A DNA stretch of 64,000 nt from Natranaerobius thermophilus JW/NM-WN-LF (GCF_000020005.1 NC_010718.1:2562001-2626000); one strand, 5' to 3'; shown: positions 45,444 through 53,668, counted from the stretch's first letter. Program-made: numbers and translations. The notes: a model not told the origin generated them from the sequence alone.

Positions 45444-46808
45444 ATGAAAAAATTAATTTACGTTTTAACAGTTATAGCAATTATTTTTTATCTTGTTCAT
45501 ATAGCGAGAGAACCCCCTAAACAAGTAGATTTCAAAATAGATGGACAAGACTTAAATATAACAGTTAATCCAATTAAACCAGCTGACGAAGTCTTGATTC
45601 CAGCAAGATTTATATTTGAACCCCTTGGTGGAGAATTGAATTGGAATGGCGAAAAACAAATTACTTCAATTTCTTTTGAAGACAAATACATAGAGTTTCC
45701 CATCGATAGTAAAGAAATCACTGTAAACAATTCTAAAAGAAAACTGGCAGATCCAATAATATTACAAGAAAACAGGACCTACATTCCTTTGGAGTTTGCC
45801 CAGGAAGTGCTCACAGCTGAAGCCAGGTGGAACAGTGCTACAAATACAGTAGTTTTGGATATACCAGAAAAAGCATTTAACCGTGACTTTGCAGAAGTCA
45901 AAGAAAAGGTACAATCATACCAAAAGGCACGGGAAAAAAGCCAGGATTATACTACCGATCCAAAGGAAACTGCAAAAGAAGCTACAAATAACAAGAAAAA
46001 TAAACAAGAAAATTCTGATCCTGTTAAATCTGAAGAACTAATTGCACATTTTATAGACGTGGGACAAGGAGATGCGATTTTTATTGAAACTCCTTGTGAC
46101 AGCCATATATTAGTTGATGCCGGTCAAAACTGGGAAGGGGAAACTGTAGTCACCTATCTTGAAGAATTAGAGATTAATGAAATAGCCAAAGTAGTTGCAA
46201 CTCATCCTCACGCCGATCACATAGGAGGATTAACTGATATATACAAAAACTTTGAAGTTGATGTGACTTATGACAGTGGATACGAACATGACACCCAAAC
46301 TTATCAAGAATACTATGACCTGGCCAACAAAAATTCGGACTTTCAGATAGCTAGAACAGGGGATACTCTAGATTTAAGTTGTCTAGAAGCAGAGTTCATT
46401 TATCCGCCCGAGGGGAAAGGAGAGGCAGAGGAAGTGGAAGTTCATGATCTAAACCTAATTCTAAATATCAACTACGGTAAGCAATCTATCTTACTAACCG
46501 GTGATGCAGAAATCCCTGCAGAAAAAGAAATAATCGCTAATCACTCAGAATTATTACCAAGTGATATTTTAAAGGTTGGACACCATGGTTCAGAGACCAG
46601 TACCAGTGAAGATTTCTTAGAAATAGTAGATCCAGAAGCTGCTGTGATTCAAGTAGGAGAAGATAATAGATACGATCACCCCCATGATGAAGTCCTAAGT
46701 CGTCTTGAAGATAATGGTGCCAAAATTTATAGAAATGATTATCACGGAAATATAGTAATCACCATCGAAGACAGTAATTGGGAAGCCAATGTTGAGCCAT
46801 GGAATTAG
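45444..46808 (+). CDS. Exported ComEC-like metallo-beta-lactamase hydrolase with stalk domain
   Basis: 454 residues from ATG 45444, which has GGGGTGAG upstream. N-terminal membrane anchor or signal (about 4-22), a copper-amine-oxidase-N-like domain (about 30-145), a charged linker, then a metallo-beta-lactamase domain like the C-terminal domain of the competence protein ComEC, with HPHADHIGG (near 250), TGDAE and VGHHGS. The ComEC channel itself is missing. Extracellular nuclease or phosphodiesterase activity is a reasonable guess but not shown. Confidence 0.88.
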   Translation: MKKLIYVLTVIAIIFYLVHIAREPPKQVDFKIDGQDLNITVNPIKPADEVLIPARFIFEPLGGELNWNGEKQITSISFEDKYIEFPIDSKEITVNNSKRKLADPIILQENRTYIPLEFAQEVLTAEARWNSATNTVVLDIPEKAFNRDFAEVKEKVQSYQKAREKSQDYTTDPKETAKEATNNKKNKQENSDPVKSEELIAHFIDVGQGDAIFIETPCDSHILVDAGQNWEGETVVTYLEELEINEIAKVVATHPHADHIGGLTDIYKNFEVDVTYDSGYEHDTQTYQEYYDLANKNSDFQIARTGDTLDLSCLEAEFIYPPEGKGEAEEVEVHDLNLILNINYGKQSILLTGDAEIPAEKEIIANHSELLPSDILKVGHHGSETSTSEDFLEIVDPEAAVIQVGEDNRYDHPHDEVLSRLEDNGAKIYRNDYHGNIVITIEDSNWEANVEPWN

Positions 46809-46860
46809 AGCTCGAGTTCATGAACAACGATCTCTCCATAAACAGAGAAACGTCAAAATA

Positions 46861-46945
46861 AAAAACACCCTGCTTTTGTCGGCAACAAGTCAACAAGCCG
46901 AAAGGCGAAGAAATCTAAAAAAGCCAAAACAGGGTGTTTTTATAA
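46861..46945 (+). terminator. Long-stem terminator with structured loop
   Basis: AAAAACACCCTG(C)TTTTG pairs with CAAAACAGGGTGTTTTT across about 46 nt that contain a second GTCGGC...GCCGA stem, followed by TATAATT. It sits 50 bp past the hydrolase stop. Confidence 0.75.
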
Positions 46946-47033
46946 TTCTGATTTCTATTCGTAGTTTTAAACGAATATTTTCCAGTTATTTCTTATGGTC
47001 TTTAAGACAGAAACTTTTATGAATTAGAAATTT

Positions 47034-47258
47034 TTACGACTTAGAAATCTTTAATACAAACTCTTCACCATCTTGTTCCACACTAACATCAAACCCTTTG
47101 GAATTAACAAATCTAGAAACATTTTCTTTGGCGATATTATTGTCTACAAGAACCTGCAGCTCATCAAATTCTTCTGAAAGAGCTTTTTTAGTATTAATCA
47201 CGGGCTGGGGACAAGAAAACCCTCTAGCATCTACTGTTTTCACATCTTTCTCAGCCAT
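47034..47258 (-). CDS. TusA/SirA-family sulfur carrier protein
   Basis: 74 residues with the conserved CPQP motif (ARGFSCPQPVINTKKAL), whose cysteine carries sulfur in TusA and selenium or sulfur in relatives. The remaining two-layer fold is recognisable (VLVDNNIAKENVSRF). It lies 24 bp after the YedE gene, with AGGAGG at its start. The pair TusA-YedE suggests sulfur or selenium uptake and delivery. Confidence 0.93.
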   Translation of the reverse strand: MAEKDVKTVDARGFSCPQPVINTKKALSEEFDELQVLVDNNIAKENVSRFVNSKGFDVSVEQDGEEFVLKISKS

Positions 47259-47282
47259 AACAACCGCCTCCTTTAATTTCTC

Positions 47283-48377
47283 CTATTGTCGCACTTTTGA
47301 ACTACTGCTTAAACCAATAGTCTCCATATTCATAAACGCGGTTACCAAAACAAATATAAATCCTATAATCAGTGTTATTATTCCCTCGGTGCTAACACCT
47401 TCGGGACTGGCAGCTACACCTAAATTGTGTGCCAAAGCGCCGCCGACTATCATACCAAATACGGCTACTGCTCCATCACCGTCACCGGATCCTGCCAAAA
47501 TCAACTGTCTCAAAGGACAACCACCTAATAGAATTGCACAAATACCCACAAGAGCCATACCTAAAAAGCTAAGTAAGTGATCTGTATGGGCTACAGGCTG
47601 ACCCTCAAAACCTAGTTGAAATTGCCCTGCAATCAAATTAAAGACTAATGCCACTATGAAAATGAATATAAAGCCAGTAAATAAAGTAAAGTCTCTTATT
47701 AGATATATATCCCTAATTCCGCCTGCCATACACAAACGAGAACGCTGGGCTAGAGCTCCACCAACCAGTCCCGCTATTAATGACACTACAATGGGAGCAC
47801 TCAAGGACCCAGGACCTTCCTGGCTGAAAATTAGAACTCCCGGTGCCATAATAAGTAATAATAAAAGAACTACTGAAGTTAATGGTGCAATGTATCCTTC
47901 AAAAGAACTCTGCCTGTAACTCCTGCCCAGATTGAAGCCATTTTTCAAAAACTCCGTTCCTATTATTATGCCCACAATAAAACCTAGAAAAGCCGGTAAA
48001 CTGGTTAGGTCTCCTCCTGCAAGCCTTAGCACCATTCTAAGCGGACATCCTAAGAAAATCAATGCCCCAAACATGATAAATACTGCCAATAAAAACCTAG
48101 TAGCAGTAGCTGATCCCGCTGTTGGACGAAATTCTCCATTAGCCTTAGAAATAATAAAAGCACCAAGTATTAATCCAATTACTTCCGGGCGTATGTACTG
48201 TACTACAGAAGCCTGATGCATCCCTAAACTACCAGCGATATCCCTTAAAAAACAGGCGATACAAAAACCCATGTTATCTGGATTACCTAGTAACACCAAA
48301 CCTCCACCCAAAAGGCCGAAAACTATTCCTGTAATTATAATAATCCTCTTCTCGTTAATATTAATCCCTCCTCTCAA
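47283..48377 (-). CDS. YedE/YeeE-type membrane transporter (sulfur or selenium)
   Basis: About 360 residues, roughly ten membrane helices in two halves. Repeated cysteine motifs sit in transport positions (LGCPLRMVLRLAGGD and LGGCPLRQLILAGSGDGD), as in YeeE thiosulfate transporters and YedE proteins linked with selenium. The open frame starts with TTG at 48377, but GAGGAGGG overlaps it; a non-standard ATT at 48359, six bases after that site, is the best-placed start. It precedes a TusA-type gene. Confidence 0.87.
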   Translation of the reverse strand: MRGGININEKRIIIITGIVFGLLGGGLVLLGNPDNMGFCIACFLRDIAGSLGMHQASVVQYIRPEVIGLILGAFIISKANGEFRPTAGSATATRFLLAVFIMFGALIFLGCPLRMVLRLAGGDLTSLPAFLGFIVGIIIGTEFLKNGFNLGRSYRQSSFEGYIAPLTSVVLLLLLIMAPGVLIFSQEGPGSLSAPIVVSLIAGLVGGALAQRSRLCMAGGIRDIYLIRDFTLFTGFIFIFIVALVFNLIAGQFQLGFEGQPVAHTDHLLSFLGMALVGICAILLGGCPLRQLILAGSGDGDGAVAVFGMIVGGALAHNLGVAASPEGVSTEGIITLIIGFIFVLVTAFMNMETIGLSSSSKVRQ

Positions 48378-48536
48378 AAAGTTTGTGAAAGAAATATCTT
48401 CCAGTTACTATTTTAATTGATAGCTGATTATAATTGAAATTGTGTTTATTGATACTTATTATTTAAATTATAGCTTTTGTTTATATATGAAAACATAATT
48501 AAGACCGGGTCTTTTTATACAACCCGGTTTGAACCA

Positions 48537-48577
48537 GTCGCCACGCATTCTCGTGACTTTAGTCATGAGAGGTTCAC
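48537..48577 (+). repeat. Dispersed hairpin repeat, copy 2
   Basis: GTCGCCACGCATTC followed by CTCGTGAC-TTTA-GTCATGAG (8-bp stem with one G-U) and AGGTTCAC. A separate ACCGGGT / ACCCGGT hairpin lies beside it at 48504-48528 and may terminate transcription of the short precursor gene. Confidence 0.75.
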
Positions 48578-48658
48578 TTAAATTTTTAAATAAAATTGAA
48601 CTCTAGAGTTATCAACATTCAACGCTTCTCTTTTTGGCCCGCCAGAAGTTGAGCTCCT

Positions 48659-48787
48659 TTACATAAATATCGCACAAAGATCAAAACATTTCTCATCACA
48701 ATCACCACAATGTTCTTCACAATTAATAAAACATTCTGTACCGTGTTCTAATTCAGTGCCTTCAACTAACATTCGCATTCTACTCAC
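48659..48787 (-). CDS. Cys-rich RiPP precursor peptide, truncated paralogue
   Basis: 42 residues from GTG 48787, preceded by GAAGGAGGTGAG. It carries the shared precursor block MLVEGTELEHGTECFINC and six cysteines (19, 23, 27, 30, 34, 38), then ends CAIFM. DNA past the stop still matches the sister genes (TTATGT-AAAGGAGCTCAA), but two bases are missing between the last shared Cys codon and TTATGT, so the usual tail is out of frame. It may be decaying or a new form. Its upstream region duplicates that of the precursor at 53486-53668. Confidence 0.75.
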   Translation of the reverse strand: MSRMRMLVEGTELEHGTECFINCEEHCGDCDEKCFDLCAIFM

Positions 48788-48821
48788 CTCCTTCTAAATT
48801 TTTAAATAAATTAAGTAAATT

Positions 48822-48915
48822 CACAATTCAATAGCTTTATATAGTTTCCTGGCTTATTTCCTGAATAGTCCAATTAAAATCCCGATTAATTCATTGTATA
48901 CACCAAATGGAACGA
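48822..48915 (-). promoter_or_regulatory. Precursor upstream region, second copy
   Basis: Closely similar to 53712-53820. On the minus strand both contain two CAGGAAA boxes exactly 12 bp apart (here 48858-48863 and 48846-48851 on the plus strand as TTCCTG) and the string TATTGAATTGTGAATTTAC. Likely a shared regulator site or promoter. Confidence 0.6.
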
Positions 48916-48957
48916 ATCACTTTAAATAATCTATCAACAATTTTAATTAAATACTAG

Positions 48958-49734
48958 TTATTTATTTCTAGCAATTTTTGTTGTACCACTAACAGTATTA
49001 ATGTCTATACTATTCTCGCCATGTCCATATTCACCTGTTATAAATCTGTCATTTTTTCTTAGATAAATCGGGAAATCACTCCTGATATTTCCTGAAACAG
49101 ATTCTTTCCGCAGTAAAAATGAAGAATTTTCGGGTAAACTTATATTTGTATTGCCAGAAGTAGTTTTTACTTTAATATTATGATCAAACAAAAAGTAATG
49201 AAGGAATACGGTTCCCGAAACTGTAGAGATATCAGTATCTCCATTAAATCTATATACTCTTATATTTCCTGAAATACTTTTTATTCTTATATTCTCATTA
49301 TTCATAGAAGAGAGTTCTAGTTTTTCGGTTATTTTGTCATCAGTAACCTCTTGATTCTTATCTCCAAAATTCACATTCCCTGATACAGTTTTAACTTCTA
49401 TATTGTTATTATAGTGATTTGGTATATATATATCTAAATTTAAGCTATCCTTTTTTTCGGAATCAACTTTCGCTTCTGGAAAACGTTTGATTTCAAGATT
49501 TAGTCTATCTTTCTTCTTTGCTAACTGCAAATCAGGGTAGTTGCTTCCATATTCTCCATAAAAATGTACTTTTGCCTGTTTTTCACTTGTAGGAATAAAG
49601 TTTATGTACGTACTAACTGTTTTAATGTCAAGAAAATTTATACCAGAAATATCAATTGTTTTTAATATATCAATTTTTTCTACAGTTTTTTTAAATTCTT
49701 CACCATTTTTATTATTAGAATAAGAATTTAACAT
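48958..49734 (-). CDS. DUF4097-like beta-repeat protein in the RiPP cluster
   Basis: 258 residues with a repeated strand-turn unit of the DUF4097/adhesin-like type: VKTVSGNVNF, IKSISGNIRV, ISTVSGTVFL, VKTTSGNTNI, KESVSGNIRS and INTVSGTTKI. No signal peptide or membrane segment, so a cytoplasmic beta-solenoid is expected. ATG with AAAGGAG upstream; 28 bp after the ABC exporter gene. Its role in peptide production is unknown; immunity or scaffold roles are guesses. Confidence 0.75.
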   Translation of the reverse strand: MLNSYSNNKNGEEFKKTVEKIDILKTIDISGINFLDIKTVSTYINFIPTSEKQAKVHFYGEYGSNYPDLQLAKKKDRLNLEIKRFPEAKVDSEKKDSLNLDIYIPNHYNNNIEVKTVSGNVNFGDKNQEVTDDKITEKLELSSMNNENIRIKSISGNIRVYRFNGDTDISTVSGTVFLHYFLFDHNIKVKTTSGNTNISLPENSSFLLRKESVSGNIRSDFPIYLRKNDRFITGEYGHGENSIDINTVSGTTKIARNK

Positions 49735-49762
49735 AACTTAATCGTCTCCTTTCACCTTAAAA

Positions 49763-51406
49763 TTAACTCACATTGTTTACCCGTGAAACATTAAGATCAA
49801 TTATTTCATCAGCAACATCAACAAAATCTTTATTGTGTGTTATCACTATAGTTATCCTGTTATGCTTTGTTTGGATTAATAGCTCTTTCAATTTTTCAAT
49901 ACTTTGAAAATCTAAAGCAGAAGTTGGTTCATCAAGCACTAGTAACTCCGGATCCTTTAATAGAGTTCGAATTAATGATATTTTTAGTTTTTCCCCGCCC
50001 GATATATTCTTTGAACCTTCCTCAATATTTGTTCGCAAACCCTCTTTAAATTTATTAGGATCAAAATTTAAATTTTCTAATAAAATTTTTAAATCTTGGT
50101 AGTTATAATTCTCTATACCAAAAGTCATATTATTTATAAGCAAGTTATTCATTAACATGGGTTCTTGTTCACTGACTCCAACGATTTTTCGACGAACATA
50201 GTACATATCTAAATTTCTTAATTCATTAGAATTATAATAGATTTGACCATCATAATAATCATTGTACAATCCCAAAACTATATTTATAAGAGTACTTTTC
50301 CCTGTTCCATTATCTCCTAGAATACAATAAATTTTCCCTTTTTCGAATTTATAATTCAAAGTTTCAATTACATAGTTTGAATTATCAAAAGAAAAAGAAA
50401 CATCATTCAATTGAATTGTGTTAATATTATCAATCTTTACTTCTCCAATAGTTTCCTTTGGTTGATATAGAACACCCATAAGCCTATCATAGGCAACCAA
50501 AGCTTTTTGATAAGAACTTCCTAATCCTAGAAAATAACTAACTCCATTTTTAATCATAGAAAAATAACTATTAATAATTGTAAACTCTCCAATTGTTAAG
50601 TTTCCATTCATTATTTCCAGACCACCAAAAAAGAAAACTACCACTCGTGCCAAAACTTTAGTAAATGAATCACTATTTGAAAAAAGCAAAGATAATTTCG
50701 TGTATTTAATAAATGTCAAAAGCATCGTTTTAAAACTTTGTTCAAGTTGATTATGTGCTTCTCTAAAAGTAGCTGTCAATTTAATTAATTTAGTTTTTTG
50801 TAGAAATTGATTCATTACAGAAAAAAATTTATTCTGTTTTTCCTTCAATTCGTAATTTTTATTATATAAAGGTTTTCGAAATAAATAATATAAACCAAGA
50901 TATAATGGAATAAGTGGCAATAGTATCAAAGTTAATCTTACATTAATAGTCAGAGAAATATAAATTAAAACAGTTACAGTCAAAAAATTCTTAATAATGC
51001 TTACAAAATTATCTAAAACGAAATTAATTACTTCTTTACTATCATTATTGATCCTTTGATTTAAATACGCACTATCTTTATCTTCAAAATATCTTACAGG
51101 TAATTTCACTAAATGTTTTAATACGTAAAAATTTAAATCAATCATAGATTTTGTTTGGATGGTTCTATGCAAATAATTTTTAACAAAAGATGCTATGATA
51201 TTAAAGAGACCTACTGCTAATATGATTAGTGTAAAATATTTGATTTCCTGTCTTGTAGGTCCTTGATTTAATATATCTACGTAATAACCTGTTAAATAAG
51301 GTAAAACAATAGAAACAACCCATGTGATAAGACTCATCATAGCGAAAACAAACAACGAAATTTTATATTTTAATAAGTGTTCTTGAGCTAATTTTACAAT
51401 TTTCAT
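49763..51406 (-). CDS. ABC exporter (fused permease-ATPase) in the RiPP cluster
   Basis: 547 residues from ATG 51406 (GGGGAGTG upstream; the frame runs on to 51442 without a ribosome site). An N-terminal membrane domain with five or six helices (about 1-310) and a C-terminal ATPase with Walker A (LGDNGTGKST), signature (ISGGEKLKIS) and Walker B (LLVLDEPTSALD). No C39 protease domain, so leader removal, if any, must be done elsewhere. Probably exports the modified peptides; homodimer expected. Confidence 0.88.
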   Translation of the reverse strand: MKIVKLAQEHLLKYKISLFVFAMMSLITWVVSIVLPYLTGYYVDILNQGPTRQEIKYFTLIILAVGLFNIIASFVKNYLHRTIQTKSMIDLNFYVLKHLVKLPVRYFEDKDSAYLNQRINNDSKEVINFVLDNFVSIIKNFLTVTVLIYISLTINVRLTLILLPLIPLYLGLYYLFRKPLYNKNYELKEKQNKFFSVMNQFLQKTKLIKLTATFREAHNQLEQSFKTMLLTFIKYTKLSLLFSNSDSFTKVLARVVVFFFGGLEIMNGNLTIGEFTIINSYFSMIKNGVSYFLGLGSSYQKALVAYDRLMGVLYQPKETIGEVKIDNINTIQLNDVSFSFDNSNYVIETLNYKFEKGKIYCILGDNGTGKSTLINIVLGLYNDYYDGQIYYNSNELRNLDMYYVRRKIVGVSEQEPMLMNNLLINNMTFGIENYNYQDLKILLENLNFDPNKFKEGLRTNIEEGSKNISGGEKLKISLIRTLLKDPELLVLDEPTSALDFQSIEKLKELLIQTKHNRITIVITHNKDFVDVADEIIDLNVSRVNNVS

Positions 51407-51556
51407 AAGTTTCACTCCCCTATTGTCAAGAACCAAGTCCAAATTTCAAAATACTATAATTATATTTTGACTTTATTAAAGAATGATAGACCTAGATTTA
51501 GCAAGTATACACTTTAAAAGTAATACCTGCTAAACCTAGGTTAATTACATGGTAAA

Positions 51557-52900
51557 TCAAATTTTAGCTTTTTTAACTTTTTCCTCTTGTTGTGATTTTA
51601 CTTTCTGATTATACATATCAATAGCAATTTCTTTAATGTAATTAGAGAGTTCATACTTATAAGAAATACATCTATCTGTTATTCCATCAATTCTTCTTCT
51701 TGGACAACCTCCCATGCACAAGGGAAGAAATTTACACTCTACACATTCTGTATCTTCTGTAGGATCATACATCATATATCTAAAAAGTGTTTGCACTGTT
51801 GCAGGATCTTCTTCAGTAACATGTGCTATTTTATACTCTTTTCTACCAACATCGTTCCAGCACTTATAAACATCTCCTTCAGGATCAACTACTATTGCAC
51901 TATCGTTATCTGCACAACACACATTTGATCTTCGTCTGGGATATCTGTGCCTTATATTGGGAGCAAAACCAAATTCCACTAGTTTTTTGTAAAATTCATA
52001 TTCAATTTTGGCAAAATAGCGGGAATCCAAAATGTTATCCACGTCATAACAGTCGTTTGTCGGCTCCACATAACCTGGATAAACTGATACAGTATTTTCT
52101 AAACTATGAGATTTTAATACAGTTAACACTTCTTGAATTCTTTCAACATTTTCTTTATCTACATTAACTCTTACAGAAACATTTGGTAGAATGTCTTTAC
52201 AATCACACAAGTTTTGAACTATTTTGGAAAATGTAGGTTGTCCACCTCTAGCAGGTCTCCGTTTATCATGAATATCTTTCGGACCATCCAGTGTAATTTG
52301 TATAGAACTGATATTTAGTTGGTTTAATTTATCCACAGTTTCTCTATTTAAATTATAACCATTAGTTATCAGAGAACTGCTAAATTTTTTTCCTTTTTCA
52401 TTACAAAGTTCTATAGCTTGCTTGTTAATATTTTCTATTACATCTAATGCTAAGAGTGGTTCCCCTCCATGCCATCCAATAGATAAGTCGCGGATATGGT
52501 CTAATTTTTGTTTTATATAATTTATAATAGATTGTTGAATGTCTTCAGACATATACCCGTGCTGAACTCCCTGTTCGTAACAATAAATGCATTCAAAATC
52601 ACACTCTAATGTAGGTACCAAAGTAAATCCAAATCTTTTTGTTGAATATCTATGTTTTAATAATGAATAACGGATTAAGTCAATCTCATTAAGAGCATTT
52701 TCGAGTATGAATCCGTTCTCTTCTAATGTTTTATATAATTCTGTGTCGTCAATCTGTAAACCGTTTTCTACGTAATTTTTATATTTTTCATATTCTTTTG
52801 TGTCCATAATTGCCAAGGCATTCGTCCTGGCATTATAGGCAATCAGTTCATCAGTGTTATCCGGTGAATCAAAGAAAAAATTATATTTAGAAGCCTGCAC
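51557..52900 (-). CDS. Radical SAM/SPASM peptide maturase
   Basis: 447 residues from GTG 52900, placed eight bases after AAAGGAGG; an ATG at 52921 is in frame but lies upstream of that site. The N-terminal ~90 residues may recognise the precursor. The radical SAM motif CDFECIYC gives cysteines at 100, 104 and 107, with GWHGGEPLLA and SSIQITLDGP downstream. The SPASM end has cysteines in VCCADND, YKCWNDV, ECVECKFLPLCMGGC and RCISYK for auxiliary clusters. Follows three precursor genes. Confidence 0.93.
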   Translation of the reverse strand: MQASKYNFFFDSPDNTDELIAYNARTNALAIMDTKEYEKYKNYVENGLQIDDTELYKTLEENGFILENALNEIDLIRYSLLKHRYSTKRFGFTLVPTLECDFECIYCYEQGVQHGYMSEDIQQSIINYIKQKLDHIRDLSIGWHGGEPLLALDVIENINKQAIELCNEKGKKFSSSLITNGYNLNRETVDKLNQLNISSIQITLDGPKDIHDKRRPARGGQPTFSKIVQNLCDCKDILPNVSVRVNVDKENVERIQEVLTVLKSHSLENTVSVYPGYVEPTNDCYDVDNILDSRYFAKIEYEFYKKLVEFGFAPNIRHRYPRRRSNVCCADNDSAIVVDPEGDVYKCWNDVGRKEYKIAHVTEEDPATVQTLFRYMMYDPTEDTECVECKFLPLCMGGCPRRRIDGITDRCISYKYELSNYIKEIAIDMYNQKVKSQQEEKVKKAKI

Positions 52901-52929
52901 ATTCAAAACCTCCTTTGACATAGATTTTT

Positions 52930-53003
52930 AATTAAAAGAAAAAGTAGGGTATCCTCTACTTTGATTGACATAACGATAATTTCATTGAAAAGAGGATACC
53001 CTA
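52930..53003 (-). terminator. Attenuator between precursors and maturase
   Basis: On the minus strand TAGGGTATCCTCT (53003-52991) pairs exactly with AGAGGATACCCTA (52957-52945) across a 33-nt loop and is followed by CTTTTTCTTTTAATT. It lies in the gap between the last tandem precursor and the maturase, so it should end many transcripts there. Confidence 0.75.
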
Positions 53004-53024
53004 TATACCATTTCAAACAACTTA

Positions 53025-53192
53025 TTAGTCATCGTAAGGAGAAACTTGAGCTGCTTTACATAATTCCCCGACACATTGCTCACCACATTCATTACATTGT
53101 TCACATCCTTCGTACTGGCAACCACAGTTTATAAAACATTCTGTATCGTGTTCTAATTCTGTGCCTTCAACTAACATTTGCATTTTACTCAC
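53025..53192 (-). CDS. Cys-rich RiPP precursor peptide
   Basis: 55 residues from GTG 53192 (purine-rich GAGAGGGGGTGAG upstream). N-terminal block VSKMQMLVEGTELEHDTEC then FINCGCQYEGC and a core with eight cysteines in total (19, 23, 25, 30, 33, 36, 40, 45), ending SPYDD. Nearest precursor to the maturase, separated by the attenuator hairpin. Too short for most gene callers. Which part is removed after modification is not evident. Confidence 0.85.
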   Translation of the reverse strand: MSKMQMLVEGTELEHDTECFINCGCQYEGCEQCNECGEQCVGELCKAAQVSPYDD

Positions 53193-53288
53193 CCCCTCTC
53201 TTTAAATTTTTACCACTTAGCTAATTCTAGACTGTAACGCTACCTTTCATTGAAAAGAGGAATACCCTATATACCACTTAAATAATTA

Positions 53289-53456
53289 TTAGTCGTCGGT
53301 AGGAGAAATTTGAGCTCCTCCACATAATTGCCCAACACATTGCTCACTACATTCATCACATTGTTCACAAGTATGGTATTGACACTCACAATTTATAAAA
53401 CATTCTGTATCGTGTTCTAATTCCGTGCCTTCAACTAACATTTGCATTCTACTCAT
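53289..53456 (-). CDS. Cys-rich RiPP precursor peptide
   Basis: 55 residues, ATG at 53456 with AAGGGGG upstream; because it begins ATG-AGT-AGA it confirms the GTG starts used for its sisters. Same N-terminal block and eight cysteines at the same positions, but with ECQYHTCEQCDEC in the core and tail ISPTDD. Middle of the tandem, 96 bp before the next precursor; that gap carries a lone copy of half of the attenuator stem (GGGTATTCCTCT). Confidence 0.85.
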   Translation of the reverse strand: MSRMQMLVEGTELEHDTECFINCECQYHTCEQCDECSEQCVGQLCGGAQISPTDD

Positions 53457-53485
53457 CCCCCTTAAAATTTTAAAATAATCTTAAT

Positions 53486-53668
53486 TTAATCATCCCAAGG
53501 AGCCGTGTTCATTCCTCCACAATATTCTCCACCACATCCTTCCCCAACACATTGCTCACTACATTTGTAACAATGATCACAACCTTCGTACTGACACCCA
53601 CAATTTATAAAACATTCTGTATCGTGTTCTAATTCCGTGCCTTCAATTAACATTTGCATTCTACTCAC
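53486..53668 (-). CDS. Cys-rich RiPP precursor peptide
   Basis: 60 residues from GTG 53668 (AAGGAGGTGAG upstream). N-terminal block with Ile instead of Val (MLIEGTELEH), nine cysteines (19, 23, 25, 30, 33, 36, 40, 45, 50), and a glycine-rich end GEYCGG before the tail NTAPWDD. First gene of the cluster, with the promoter-like region directly upstream and 29 bp to the next precursor. Confidence 0.87.
   Translation of the reverse strand: MSRMQMLIEGTELEHDTECFINCGCQYEGCDHCYKCSEQCVGEGCGGEYCGGMNTAPWDD

Noticed and set aside
47283-48377. Selenocysteine use suggested by the YedE-type gene
   Set aside because: I found no in-frame TGA followed by a SECIS-like hairpin in this window, and YedE relatives also carry sulfur compounds.
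48659-53668. Cys-rich peptides as metallothioneins
   Set aside because: The conserved leader-like block, tandem arrangement and adjacent SPASM maturase fit a modified peptide better. Metal binding is not excluded.
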